NCBI GenBank assembly: GCA_002428485.1
Contig: DIWM01000050.1
Coordinates: 85,707 to 121,514, forward strand
DNA from: Deltaproteobacteria bacterium UBA6106
Lineage (GTDB): Bacteria; Desulfobacterota; Syntrophorhabdia; Syntrophorhabdales; Syntrophorhabdaceae
DNA: 35,808 bases
Direction: 5' to 3'
Shown here: one piece after another, positions 15,987-25,243 of the stretch
How positions within the stretch are numbered: position 1 is the first letter of the stretch
Layout of the letters: each line of letters begins with the position of its first letter
The notes under the pieces: generated by a model
Seen by the model: the letters and a program-made list of their open reading frames with translations, nothing else
Told to the model about the DNA's origin: nothing
The model's database searches: none
Position numbers and translations under genes: made by a program

Positions 15987-16669
15987 GTGAAAGTGGTGCT
16001 ATGGGTCCAGGAATTATGCCCATTGATCGTGAAGCATGGGGCAAAAAAATCAATCTCTGCAACTTCATCAATGCCTATTATCAAATGCGTGATGTTGGAG
16101 AATTCGCTGCAGTTAAGCGCATTTTGCTTATTGGACCCGGTCAGGGATTGGATACCGTCGTTCTTCGATGGAGAGGATATGAAGTAACTACTTTCGACAT
16201 CGATACGACTTTCAAACCTAATGTCGTTGGTAGTGTTCATGATATGGATATGTTTAAAGATAGCGATTTCGATGTGGCTATTGCCTCACATGTACTTGAA
16301 CACTTACCGCTCAGCTATCTGGACAAAGCGCTTGCTGAAATTGCCAGAGTTGCGCGTCATGCAATTATCTATCTACCTGTACATGGAAGGACAATCCAAA
16401 TGCGTCTGGCCCCCGGCCTTCTGGGATGGGACTGGTCATGGATCATTGATATTTGTTATTGGTGGCGCAAGCCAAATGATGAAAAGGCACGGTTTATGTC
16501 TGGCCAACATTTCTGGGAGATCGGCCTTTGGAGTTGTTCCCTAAAGGCCATACGTGAACGCATGGAAAACTTTTTTGAAATAAAACGTGTTTATCGTAAT
16601 CACGATTGGCGGCCAAGTATGAATTTTCTGTTATCGTCTCGCCAGCATTCACCAAGCGTAACGAAGTAG
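15983..16669 (+). CDS. SAM-dependent methyltransferase
   Basis: A 228-residue class I methyltransferase starting with GTG and overlapping the FkbM gene by four bases. Motif I is KRILLIGPGQGLDTVVLRWR, then YEVTTFDIDT and VAIASHVLEHLP. The C-terminal half is rich in aromatic residues (GWDWSWIIDICYWWRKP) and may bind a glycan or lipid-linked acceptor. No close functional relative is obvious. The upstream overlap and the six-base gap to the following glycosyltransferase show it belongs to the same operon. Confidence 0.78.
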   Translation: MSESGAMGPGIMPIDREAWGKKINLCNFINAYYQMRDVGEFAAVKRILLIGPGQGLDTVVLRWRGYEVTTFDIDTTFKPNVVGSVHDMDMFKDSDFDVAIASHVLEHLPLSYLDKALAEIARVARHAIIYLPVHGRTIQMRLAPGLLGWDWSWIIDICYWWRKPNDEKARFMSGQHFWEIGLWSCSLKAIRERMENFFEIKRVYRNHDWRPSMNFLLSSRQHSPSVTK

Positions 16670-16674
16670 GTGAT

Positions 16675-17751
16675 ATGAATTTTTTGTTGGTTGATATATG
16701 GGCTAATCACAAAGTTAAGGAAAAAATAGGGAATCATGAGGTTTTATATTTCAACCCTAAGGACTATTGGACGAGTCGAGAATATCGGGAATATCTTACA
16801 GCAGATCGTATTGTGAGCTTTTATCGCGGATCGGACCCTTGCATGATGACCATGCTTGATGATTGCCTGAAGGTTATTTGTGAAAATAAAATAGAAGGAA
16901 TTGCAGCTCATCAGAATCCATTTCCTCCTGAATGGTTAGTATCGCATACTGCCGGAATGATCAGGATTCTTGGTTGCTTTGACGATCCGCAAAAAACCTA
17001 TTCACAGACTCTGCCTGTCCTATGGGCATATCATGGAGCTTATTATTGCAGTCCCAGCTACAGCCGTACTATGCTGTTTCACGAAGCACTAAATCAGTTT
17101 GGAATGAAGAACTCCCATTGGTTTCCCTTGTCTTATACCGACCCAACGTCGGACCATATACGCGCAGTTGAAGCTATGTGGGCAAATAGAAATTCGCATG
17201 CTGTTTACATCGGAAAATGCTATGGCAATAAAGTTGATAAATTGGCCATATTTAACGGAGCCGTTGGCGGAAGGTTGAATATCTATGGGCAAGGGTGGCC
17301 GTTGGGCGGGCTAGCCGGTTTTGTTGCTCCCCTGAAGGGCCGGAGGTTTTTTCCAAAATGGGTGAGGCCGATCACCGAAGAAATGAAAAGAAACGTCTAC
17401 CTGTCTTCGCTGATCGGATTCAACATGCACCTCGGCGACTACGAGGAAACCGGGAACATGCGTATGTACGAAGTCCCTATGCACGGCGCTATGCTGCTGT
17501 GCGATGCGGCGGGATGCAATGCCCACGAAGCGATTTTTGAACCCGATAGAGAAGCGGTATATTATCGAAGCATTGAGGAAGCTATTGAGAAATGTCTCTA
17601 TTATTTTAAACATCCGGAACAGGCAATTTTTATTGCTCAACGTGGCTTTCAGCGAGCTATTCGGGATTATCGCCCTAAAAAAATAATGGAAGATTTATTG
17701 AATTGGGCTTCATCTATTAGGTCAGATTCTAATCGAGGCATCAAGCCATGA
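16675..17751 (+). CDS. CgeB-like family glycosyltransferase
   Basis: A 358-residue protein, likely GT-B fold. The C-terminal part IGFNMHLGDYEETGNMRMYE, followed by VPMHGAMLLCD, fits the Glyco_trans_1_2 (CgeB) type, in which a glycine-rich turn and an acidic residue bind the nucleotide sugar. The N-terminal half has no strong motif. A frame from 16606 overlaps the previous gene, but ATG 16675 after AGGTGA, six bases past the previous stop, is preferred. Its sugar is unknown. The stop overlaps a tiny open frame at 17748. Confidence 0.75.
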   Translation: MNFLLVDIWANHKVKEKIGNHEVLYFNPKDYWTSREYREYLTADRIVSFYRGSDPCMMTMLDDCLKVICENKIEGIAAHQNPFPPEWLVSHTAGMIRILGCFDDPQKTYSQTLPVLWAYHGAYYCSPSYSRTMLFHEALNQFGMKNSHWFPLSYTDPTSDHIRAVEAMWANRNSHAVYIGKCYGNKVDKLAIFNGAVGGRLNIYGQGWPLGGLAGFVAPLKGRRFFPKWVRPITEEMKRNVYLSSLIGFNMHLGDYEETGNMRMYEVPMHGAMLLCDAAGCNAHEAIFEPDREAVYYRSIEEAIEKCLYYFKHPEQAIFIAQRGFQRAIRDYRPKKIMEDLLNWASSIRSDSNRGIKP

Positions 17752-17911
17752 AAGCCGGTAAACCATCAAGGGGGATGGCAGAATTGATCTGGAAATATTT
17801 TCAGATTGACACAGTACCTTTTATCGCGACGGTTGCCAAATGATAAGACTTAGCTTTTCAATAGGTTTAATTTTTTGGTTTTGTACAATTTGTGCGTGGT
17901 ATCTTGGTTGA
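17748..17911 (+). other. Two tiny overlapping open frames, remnant or leader peptides
   Basis: ATG 17748 overlaps the preceding stop (ATGA) and reads 31 codons to 17843. A second ATG at 17840 overlaps that stop in the same way and reads 23 codons to 17911, giving a hydrophobic peptide (MIRLSFSIGLIFWFCTICAW). The chained ATGA overlaps look like an operon, yet neither product resembles a known family. They could be the ends of deleted genes, and the second could be the first membrane helix of a lost protein. Confidence 0.3.
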
Positions 17912-17959
17912 GAGCAAGTAAGTAAGCTTTTTGCTTTTCATAAGTATTGGTTTCTATAG

Positions 17960-19027
17960 ATGAACTTTTATCTTCTATTGCTTCTATCTAGCATGGGCCT
18001 AATATTTTTTTCCCAATATACCGGGAAACGTTTGGGTCTGAATTTATGCGTATTTGTTGCAGTCATATTAGGCGCTGTTGCCTCATCACGAGGATATGTA
18101 GGCACAGACACATATTCCTATCACCTTCATTTTGAATTGATTAATAGCACAGAAGGTTTTGATGCGGTAGCTCTGGGTATAGAGCCAGGGTTAATTGTAA
18201 TAGGAAAGTTGATAAGTCTCGCTGGTGGTGACTCATTTGCATATATTTCAGTTATTGGAATTCTGCAGACGCTGTTGATTATTTTTATAATAAAAAGGAT
18301 AGAACGCCCCGAACTTTTTTTATTTTTTTATATCGCTACGTTCTATCTAAGCTTTCATTTTAATATTCTTAGAGCATCGAGTTCTTTATTGTTGATTTTA
18401 ATTGCATTGTTGTGGATTAAGGTAGGTGGGCTTAAATTTTATTTTGTTTTATGGTCATCGGTCTTTTTTCACTACGCTGCAATTTTGGTTGTTGCCTATG
18501 TATTGTTTTACAAACAATTTAGGGAAAGAAAATACATTTCCGGGGTATTGATTCTCCTGATGAGTTTGATGGTCATGTATGGAGCAATAACCATGTTTGG
18601 AGATGTTATTATCGCTAAGTACAGTCAATATTTGCAGGGAGACTTTGCAGTTAAGCGTGATTTTAGAATCGGATTACTGCTGCTAATTTTTCTTTACCTT
18701 GGGCTTGGCCTAACCTTATTAAAGCAAAGCACACTAGACTTTATTTTCTTTGTTCTTCCCTTAGTGGTAATTAAATATTTTGCTCTTGATTATCCAATAA
18801 TGGGTCGCTTGGAAAGCTTCATTCTTCCAATGTTGATGTTGGTTTTAACCAAAGATGTAATAAAGAGTTGGAGGCGTGATATTTCGAGTGTGATTATCGT
18901 TATTTTAAGCATAATAAATGTTTACGGTGTACTGTCTGGGTTATCTATTGGAAGAGATGGTGTGTTTGACGCTGTACATAGTGCCTCACCATTCATTCCC
19001 TACCACACCTTTTGGGGAATCAAATAA
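17960..19027 (+). CDS. wzy: O-antigen polymerase Wzy, EpsG family
   Basis: A 355-residue, strongly hydrophobic inner-membrane protein with about nine or ten predicted helices. The motif SSRGYVGTDTYSYHLHFE (about residues 46-63) is the EpsG-type RGxxVGTDTxxY signature of polysaccharide polymerases. FHFNILRASSSLLLILIAL matches the helix after it. It would polymerise repeat units in the periplasm, partnered by the Wzx at 12555. The base composition is notably A+T-rich compared with neighbours, a common sign of transferred wzy genes. No obvious ribosome-binding site is seen, and the start ATG follows an AT-rich gap. Confidence 0.82.
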   Translation: MNFYLLLLLSSMGLIFFSQYTGKRLGLNLCVFVAVILGAVASSRGYVGTDTYSYHLHFELINSTEGFDAVALGIEPGLIVIGKLISLAGGDSFAYISVIGILQTLLIIFIIKRIERPELFLFFYIATFYLSFHFNILRASSSLLLILIALLWIKVGGLKFYFVLWSSVFFHYAAILVVAYVLFYKQFRERKYISGVLILLMSLMVMYGAITMFGDVIIAKYSQYLQGDFAVKRDFRIGLLLLIFLYLGLGLTLLKQSTLDFIFFVLPLVVIKYFALDYPIMGRLESFILPMLMLVLTKDVIKSWRRDISSVIIVILSIINVYGVLSGLSIGRDGVFDAVHSASPFIPYHTFWGIK

Positions 19028-19029
19028 CC

Positions 19030-20136
19030 ATGCTGATTTTACTTCTTACCTCATCAATGGGCTCAGGAGGTGCTGAACGTGTCGCGTGTACGCTTGCAAA
19101 TGCTTGGTCATCCCGTGGCGATGAGGTTACGCTGATGCCGACATTTTCCGGGCGCGGCGATTGTTTTTACGAATTATCCCCAGATGTCCATCTCACTTAT
19201 TTAGCGGACTTGGTTAAGCGCCGGGCGCGATCGTTTGTTAACCAGATCACTCGACTGCGTGCCCTACGCCGGTTTATTGCCACAGAGCGCCCAGATGTTA
19301 TTGTTTCGTTGTTAACCAACGTCAATGTGGCTGCTGTTCTGGCCTCGGTAGGTTTAGGTATTCCCGTTATAGTATGCGAGCGCATCGATCCTTTTGCAAT
19401 GCCGATATCACGCTTGATGCGCCTTGCTTGCCGCTTTACTTATCCTTTAGCTGATGCATTGATGGTACAAACGCACGATGTGGCAACTAAATATTCATCT
19501 TCGAACCGGACATTACGTCGGGTAAGGGTGATTCCCAATCCTATACCCGGGCAAATGCTGGATATCCAGCAACATGCTGGAATAGGGAAGGCGAAGCGTC
19601 TGCTAAGTGTCGGCAGGTTGGACGCGCAGAAACAATTTGATGTGCTTATCAAAGTATTTGCAAGCCTTACAAGGCATCACGCTAACTGGTCGCTTCGGAT
19701 TGTTGGAGAAGGCCTTTTACGTCCCGTTTTACAACAGCAAATCGCCGATCTTGGCCCCGATGGGCGTGTCGAGTTACCGGGGGGAACAGCGAATATTGGT
19801 GTGGAGCTGGCTGGGGCAGACGTCTTTGTGCTGACTTCGGCGTATGAGGGCTTTCCCAATGTTTTGCTTGAAGCGATGGCGGTTGGTTTGCCGTGCGTTA
19901 CATTTGATTGTCCGAGTGGACCTCGGGAAATGACTATGGAAGGCAAGGTTGCTATGTTGGTGCCATTAAATGATGAGGATGCATTAGAAAATGCATTGTC
20001 ACGATTGATGATGGATGAGGATTTGAGACAATCACTTGGCAGGCGCGCGCGCGCATCGGTGATGGAGCGCTTTGCCTTGGATAAGGTGTTAGGGCAGTGG
20101 GATTCGCTTTTTGAAGAGGTGGGAGCCAAGCGTTGA
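19030..20136 (+). CDS. Glycosyltransferase family 4
   Basis: A 368-residue GT-B enzyme (retaining). MLILLLTSSMGSGGAERVAC contains the GGAER acceptor-side loop. The C-terminal half has RLLSVGRLDAQKQFDVLIK and SAYEGFPNVLLEAMAVGLPC, the E-x7-E nucleotide-sugar-binding motif. The ATG at 19030 is two bases after the stop of wzy; a TTG at 19012 lies inside wzy and is unlikely. It resembles WbnH/PglH-type GalNAc transferases, but donor and acceptor are not provable. The base composition shifts back to G+C-richer than wzy. Confidence 0.88.
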   Translation: MLILLLTSSMGSGGAERVACTLANAWSSRGDEVTLMPTFSGRGDCFYELSPDVHLTYLADLVKRRARSFVNQITRLRALRRFIATERPDVIVSLLTNVNVAAVLASVGLGIPVIVCERIDPFAMPISRLMRLACRFTYPLADALMVQTHDVATKYSSSNRTLRRVRVIPNPIPGQMLDIQQHAGIGKAKRLLSVGRLDAQKQFDVLIKVFASLTRHHANWSLRIVGEGLLRPVLQQQIADLGPDGRVELPGGTANIGVELAGADVFVLTSAYEGFPNVLLEAMAVGLPCVTFDCPSGPREMTMEGKVAMLVPLNDEDALENALSRLMMDEDLRQSLGRRARASVMERFALDKVLGQWDSLFEEVGAKR

Positions 20137-20195
20137 GATTTCTATACTTCATCGTTGCTCTCATGTGAAGCAAGATTTTCCTCGTGAGGTGATAC

Positions 20196-21293
20196 ATGAT
20201 TATTAGAATTTACGCCGTCTGTAGCCTGCTGTTGCTGTTTACAATTATATCAGATCCTTATAATCTTGCCTTCGCTTTTCCAGCAAACAAGCCAAAGGTA
20301 TTGTTATTTTCATCCATTGACGGACAATACCTTGCGGACAACTTGGAATATTGGGGTAATGATGTCGGTGCTAACGGTTTTATGTTGTCGTATGTCGCCG
20401 AATGGTGGTCTACAAAAAACGAGATATTTAAAAATTTAGACCTTCTACATAAGATCAATATGAAAGGCCGGCAATACAATATTGACAGTAATTTTATCAA
20501 AATAGCCCTGGGTTACCGTGAGTTGCCGCCCTGGACAGATGAACCGGGATGGAAACGGATAATAGATAATTTCAGGAACATAGCTACCCTCATCAGACAG
20601 TCGGGGACAAGGGGGATAGCGATTGATACTGAAAAATATAGCGCATCTTCTCTTTTTAACCCGAATAGCGACAGGTTTAAATCCGTAAAGAGAGATATTC
20701 TAAAGGCGAAGGTATATGAGAGAGGAAGGCAAATTATGCAGGCTATTACAGAAGCATACCCCGATATTGAAGTAATTTTGCTTGCTGAAGGACAGTTCGC
20801 CTGGGAAAATAATAATAAGGAATACGAAATGTGGATAGACTTCTACAAAGGTGTGGAGTCAGTAAAAAACAATCAAGGTATCATCCTTGCGATAGAAAGC
20901 ACATATAGTATCACTGACCAAGTAAAGTTAACAAACATTTATAACAGGATACAAGCTTCCATGTCGAATGCTGTTAATGATCATAAATTTTGGCAAGAAA
21001 AATGTTCTCTTGCGATTGGTATGTGGCCCCTTGGCAAGGAATATACCAACAAGGCTGCCCGGTATTCGCCATCAGCGTTTAAAGGACAATTCTTGCAGGC
21101 GGTTGCCCTTTCTCCGAAATACGTCTGGATATATGGTTGTGGAGCTGCATGGTTTCAATTAAAGGGAGAAGAGGTGGACAAATACACGAAGGACGGGAAG
21201 CGGATCTGGGGTAAAGAATGTCAGATTCTGCCGACTGATCCCAGTATCGATGAATACTATTTTGTCTTAAGAAATTATAAAAAAGGGCATTAG
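20196..21293 (+). CDS. Secreted protein of unknown function, possible glycosidase-like barrel
   Basis: 365 residues with an N-terminal signal peptide (hydrophobic residues 7-19, likely cut after AFA near residue 27), so the mature protein is periplasmic or exported. The body alternates strands and helices. VLLFSSIDGQYLADN, GIAIDTEKYSA and EVILLAEGQFAWE are spaced like strand ends of a (beta/alpha)8 barrel with acidic residues at strand tips, as in glycoside hydrolases. I do not recognise a named family, so any catalytic role is inference. A secreted protein in the middle of a cytoplasmic assembly cluster is unusual. GAGGTG precedes the ATG, and the stop is about 5 bases before the next gene. 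It might trim or modify the exported glycan. Confidence 0.75.
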   Translation: MIIRIYAVCSLLLLFTIISDPYNLAFAFPANKPKVLLFSSIDGQYLADNLEYWGNDVGANGFMLSYVAEWWSTKNEIFKNLDLLHKINMKGRQYNIDSNFIKIALGYRELPPWTDEPGWKRIIDNFRNIATLIRQSGTRGIAIDTEKYSASSLFNPNSDRFKSVKRDILKAKVYERGRQIMQAITEAYPDIEVILLAEGQFAWENNNKEYEMWIDFYKGVESVKNNQGIILAIESTYSITDQVKLTNIYNRIQASMSNAVNDHKFWQEKCSLAIGMWPLGKEYTNKAARYSPSAFKGQFLQAVALSPKYVWIYGCGAAWFQLKGEEVDKYTKDGKRIWGKECQILPTDPSIDEYYFVLRNYKKGH

Positions 21294-21300
21294 ATTAATT

Positions 21301-22434
21301 TTGAGAAACGTTATCAGAATAGTTCATATCATTACCGGTCTTTCCGCCGGTGGCGCAGAGATGATGCTTTATAAGCTGCTAAACCGCATGGATAAGGAAA
21401 GATTTAATCCAGTAGTTATTTCACTTTCCAACAAAGATACTATGGGAGAGCAGATAGAGTCATTGGGTATACAAGTACTTTCCGTTGGGATGAAACCTGG
21501 ACTGCCGACGTTTAATGGCATATGTCGCTTGTTCCGTTATATTTATAAACTTAAACCGGACATTTTACAGGGCTGGATGTATCATGGTAATCTGGCAGCA
21601 CAATTTGCGGGTTTCTTTGCAGTGCGAGGAGTTCCTGTGCTATGGAATATCCGTCACTCTATTCATTCCTTGAAATATGAAAAGAAGGGTACGGCGTTTG
21701 TGATTAAGGTTGGAAGCTACTTGTCTCGATTCCCTAAGAACATTATTTATAATGCAAAAACTAGCGCAGAGCAACATGAAGCACTTGGATATTGTGCCGA
21801 TAAACGTATAATAATACCAAATGGATTTGATACAAACGAGTTCTCTCCATCAGTTGAGGCAAGGAATTTTGTTAGGTTGGAACTTAAAATTGTGACAGAC
21901 GCAATTCTGATAGGTTTAATTGGTCGCTATCATCCAATGAAAGACCATGCTAATTTCTTGCACGCGACCTCTATGCTGATTAAAAGCCATTCAGAGGTTC
22001 ATTTTATTTTAGCAGGGAGGCAGGTTGATTTTGCGAATGAACATTTGCGACAAATGATAAATGGCTTGAATATATCAGAGAATGTGCATTTACTTGGCGA
22101 GAGAAGAGATATTCCCCGTTTAATGGCCGCTCTGGATATTGTTGTTTCTTCTTCTCGTGGCGAAGGTTTTCCGAATGTCATTGGCGAGGCAATGGCGTGC
22201 GGCGTGCCTTGTGTGGTGACTGATGTGGGGGATTCCGCATACCTTGTTAATAATACTGGAATTGTTGTTGCGCCTGGAGACGCAGCAGCTCTTAGCGCAG
22301 CTTTGGAGGACATGATCTCTAAGACACATGAAGAGCGGCTAAAACTGGGGAAAGCGGCACGATGTCGTGTAGTCGAAAATTTTTCATTAGCTCACGTAGT
22401 TAGTGAATATGAGTGTCTTTACAAAGAGTTGTAA
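21301..22434 (+). CDS. Glycosyltransferase family 4
   Basis: A 377-residue GT-B enzyme. The start is a TTG, because no ATG occurs near; no clear ribosome-binding site is seen. VHIITGLSAGGAEMMLYKLL has the GGAE loop, IGLIGRYHPMKDHANFLHA begins the C-terminal domain, and SSRGEGFPNVIGEAMACGVP is the E-x7-E motif. The acceptor region ILQGWMYHGNLAAQFAG is typical of lipid-linked glycan extenders. The donor sugar is unknown. It lies between the secreted unknown protein and a methyltransferase. Confidence 0.86.
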   Translation: MRNVIRIVHIITGLSAGGAEMMLYKLLNRMDKERFNPVVISLSNKDTMGEQIESLGIQVLSVGMKPGLPTFNGICRLFRYIYKLKPDILQGWMYHGNLAAQFAGFFAVRGVPVLWNIRHSIHSLKYEKKGTAFVIKVGSYLSRFPKNIIYNAKTSAEQHEALGYCADKRIIIPNGFDTNEFSPSVEARNFVRLELKIVTDAILIGLIGRYHPMKDHANFLHATSMLIKSHSEVHFILAGRQVDFANEHLRQMINGLNISENVHLLGERRDIPRLMAALDIVVSSSRGEGFPNVIGEAMACGVPCVVTDVGDSAYLVNNTGIVVAPGDAAALSAALEDMISKTHEERLKLGKAARCRVVENFSLAHVVSEYECLYKEL

Positions 22435-22450
22435 TTAATAACTAAGAGAT

Positions 22451-23272
22451 TTGGATTGGGATAGTCAATTGAGCCAACATGCCATCGAAGTTAAGGAGGG
22501 CCAACGGTTTGAATTTGGCGCCAATTGGGTGCGCTTTTTGAATGTGCTGAATGAAGAACGGATAATGCAGGCCGAGCAATCCTTACGAACAATGCTTGCG
22601 GTTGGTAATCTATGCGGGGAAACATTTCTTGATGTCGGCAGCGGTTCCGGCCTGTTCAGCTTGGCAGCGCGTCGACTGGAAGCCAGAATCCATTCCTTCG
22701 ATTATGACCCGCAATCGGTTGCCTGTACACGCGAGCTAAGACGGCGGTATTTCCCTGATGACCCACAATGGATTGTCGAGGAGGGTTCGGTACTGGACCA
22801 GGAATATCTCCACCGTCTCGGCCAATTTGATATTGTCTACAGTTGGGGCGTGTTGCATCACACGGGCTCAATGTGGCAGGCCCTAGAAAACGTCATACCT
22901 TTGGTGAAAATTGGTGGTCGACTGTTTATTGCCATCTATAATGACCAGGGGGCGATTAGCGGGTATTGGACGTATATTAAACGTTTGTATGCGAGAAGGG
23001 TTTCCCTGAGAATACCGCTGCTAATGCTCCATATACCGTATTTATTTGGTTTAAGATGGATAGCACGACGATTGACAAATAGACGTGCAATTGATCGCGG
23101 TATGTCACTTTGGTATGACATGATAGATTGGCTCGGCGGTTATCCGTTTGAAGTTGCAACTCCTCAGATGATATTTCGTTTTTTTAGAGACCGGGGATTT
23201 GTGATGCAAGAAATTAAAACCTGTGGCAGACGGCTGGGCTGTAATGAATTTGTGTTTACTAGAAAGAACTGA
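22451..23272 (+). CDS. Class I SAM-dependent methyltransferase
   Basis: 273 residues. The SAM motif is TFLDVGSGSGLFSLAARRL near residue 60, then IHSFDYDPQSVACTRELRRR and FDIVYSWGVLHHTGSMWQ, followed by a C-terminal region with LRRYF-type basic helices. The start is a TTG at 22451 with AAGAG upstream. The motif HAIEVKEGQRFEFGANWVRF just after the start is typical of these proteins and supports it. Likely methylates a sugar in the repeat unit or a precursor. It precedes asnB by six bases. Confidence 0.78.
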   Translation: MDWDSQLSQHAIEVKEGQRFEFGANWVRFLNVLNEERIMQAEQSLRTMLAVGNLCGETFLDVGSGSGLFSLAARRLEARIHSFDYDPQSVACTRELRRRYFPDDPQWIVEEGSVLDQEYLHRLGQFDIVYSWGVLHHTGSMWQALENVIPLVKIGGRLFIAIYNDQGAISGYWTYIKRLYARRVSLRIPLLMLHIPYLFGLRWIARRLTNRRAIDRGMSLWYDMIDWLGGYPFEVATPQMIFRFFRDRGFVMQEIKTCGRRLGCNEFVFTRKN

Positions 23273-23278
23273 CAAATA

Positions 23279-25231
23279 ATGTGCGGAATAACTGGTTTTT
23301 TTTCTTTCAACGATGCCATTGATCCAGCAATCTTAAATTCAATGGCTGCTGCCATCCGTCACCGCGGACCGGACGACAGCGGCCTGTGGCACGATGCTGA
23401 ATCAGGTATCGGTTTAGCCCATCGACGCCTCTCAATTCTTGATCTTTCCCCTGCCGGTCACCAACCAATGTCATCGGCTTCCGGCCGTTTTGTGATCGTG
23501 TTTAATGGTGAAATATACAATCACTTGGAGATACGGGAAGAGTTGGAAAAATCATTCCACAAAGTTGCCTGGAATGGTCATTCGGATACAGAAACTGTGC
23601 TGGCAGGATTTGATGCTTGGGGTGTTGAGCGTACCCTGCAAAGGGCGATTGGCATGTTTGCTATAGCGGTATGGGACAAGGCTGAAAAAACACTAATTCT
23701 TTTTCGCGACCGCCTCGGCGAAAAACCATTGTACTATGGCTGGGTAGGGAGAACGTTTGGTTTTGCTTCGGAGCTGAAAGTCCTACGTGCTCTGCCGGGT
23801 TTCACGAATCCGATTAACCGGGCAGCTCTGGCGCTTTTCATGCGGCACAATGCGGTGCCTGCCCCCCATAGCATATACGAAAAGATATACAAACTACGCC
23901 CCGGTCATTGGCTGACTATTGCACAGGATGATATCCGCCGTCACCGGCTTCCCGAATCGAAGGCTTATTGGTGTCTTTTGGATGTGGCGCAGACGGGCGT
24001 GGCGCAACCGTCACAGTTTGTCAACGATGCCAATGCGGTGGATGCCTTGGAAAAGGTGCTCATGAAATCAGTCCGGGGTCAGATGCTGGCGGACGTACCG
24101 CTCGGGGCCTTTCTTTCTGGTGGAATAGACTCCTCCTTGGTAGTGGCGCTCATGCAGGCGCAATCATCACTCCCGGTTCAGAGTTTTTCAATCGGTTTTT
24201 TTGAGGATGCCTACAACGAGGCGCAGCACGCCAAGGCGGTTGCACGGCATCTGGGAACTGACCATACCGAGCTTTATGTGACCGACCATGACGCATTGAC
24301 AGTGATTCCGAAATTACCGACGATTTACTGCGAGCCGTTCTCCGACTCCTCGCAGATCCCAACCTTTCTTTTATCGCAGATGACACGGCAGCGGGTAACC
24401 GTTGCCCTTTCTGGAGATGCCGGGGATGAACTGTTTGGTGGGTACAACCGTTATTTTATTGCAATGCGACTTTGGAGGAAGCTTTCGCTGATTCCAAGAT
24501 TTCTACGGATGGGAATGGGAATGGCCATTCGAGTTGTGCCGATAGAAATATGGAATAGTTTATCGCCGTTCATATCACCATTTTTACCGACATCCAAACG
24601 TGCTGGAATTGTTGGCGATAAATTGCACAAGGGCGCAGTACTTTTACAGGCTGGGTATGGGAGCACATTGTACCGCAATGGCTTTATTTCACATTGGGAC
24701 CCTGACGGTTTGGTTCTGGACACGGAAGAACCGTCCACGCCGCTTACGGAAAGTTGGCCTGTACTGCCTACTTTCATCGAGCAGATGATGGCGCTGGATG
24801 CCATTACATATCTGCCCGATGACATTTTGGTAAAAGTGGACCGGGCGGCGATGGCAGTGAGTCTGGAGATACGGGTACCATTTCTGGATCATCGCGTCGT
24901 GGAGTTTGCTTGGCGGTTGCCTCTTCATTATAAAGTTCGACATGGTGTAGGTAAGTGGATCTTGCGAGAGGTGTTGTACAAATATGTGCCACGTAAGTTG
25001 ATTGAGCGTCCCAAGATGGGGTTTGGCGTGCCAATTGATAGTTGGTTGCGCGGTCCGTTACGGGAATGGGCTGAAGCGCTTCTGGCGGAAGATCGGCTAA
25101 AACGAGAAGGTTTTTTTAATCCCGCGCCCATCCGCAAGAAGTGGGCTGAGCACCTTTCGGGGCAACGTAATTGGCAGTATCATCTGTGGGATGTTTTGAT
25201 GTTCCAATCGTGGCTCGCGGAACAAGGTTAG
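23279..25231 (+). CDS. asnB: Asparagine synthetase-like glutamine amidotransferase
   Basis: 650 residues. The N-terminus MCGITGFFS gives the catalytic Cys2 for glutamine hydrolysis, followed by RHRGPDDSG, HRRLSILDLS and NGEIYNHLE. The synthetase domain has the ATP-pyrophosphatase motif SGGIDSS from residue 280, then SGDAGDELFGGYNRY. In polysaccharide loci AsnB-like enzymes often amidate a uronic acid rather than aspartate. The UDP-sugar dehydrogenase at 6900 would supply such an acid. Which substrate is used cannot be read from the sequence. All catalytic residues are present. It is followed by a methyltransferase after 12 bases. Confidence 0.9.
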   Translation: MCGITGFFSFNDAIDPAILNSMAAAIRHRGPDDSGLWHDAESGIGLAHRRLSILDLSPAGHQPMSSASGRFVIVFNGEIYNHLEIREELEKSFHKVAWNGHSDTETVLAGFDAWGVERTLQRAIGMFAIAVWDKAEKTLILFRDRLGEKPLYYGWVGRTFGFASELKVLRALPGFTNPINRAALALFMRHNAVPAPHSIYEKIYKLRPGHWLTIAQDDIRRHRLPESKAYWCLLDVAQTGVAQPSQFVNDANAVDALEKVLMKSVRGQMLADVPLGAFLSGGIDSSLVVALMQAQSSLPVQSFSIGFFEDAYNEAQHAKAVARHLGTDHTELYVTDHDALTVIPKLPTIYCEPFSDSSQIPTFLLSQMTRQRVTVALSGDAGDELFGGYNRYFIAMRLWRKLSLIPRFLRMGMGMAIRVVPIEIWNSLSPFISPFLPTSKRAGIVGDKLHKGAVLLQAGYGSTLYRNGFISHWDPDGLVLDTEEPSTPLTESWPVLPTFIEQMMALDAITYLPDDILVKVDRAAMAVSLEIRVPFLDHRVVEFAWRLPLHYKVRHGVGKWILREVLYKYVPRKLIERPKMGFGVPIDSWLRGPLREWAEALLAEDRLKREGFFNPAPIRKKWAEHLSGQRNWQYHLWDVLMFQSWLAEQG

Positions 25232-25243
25232 TGAAACAAAGAC

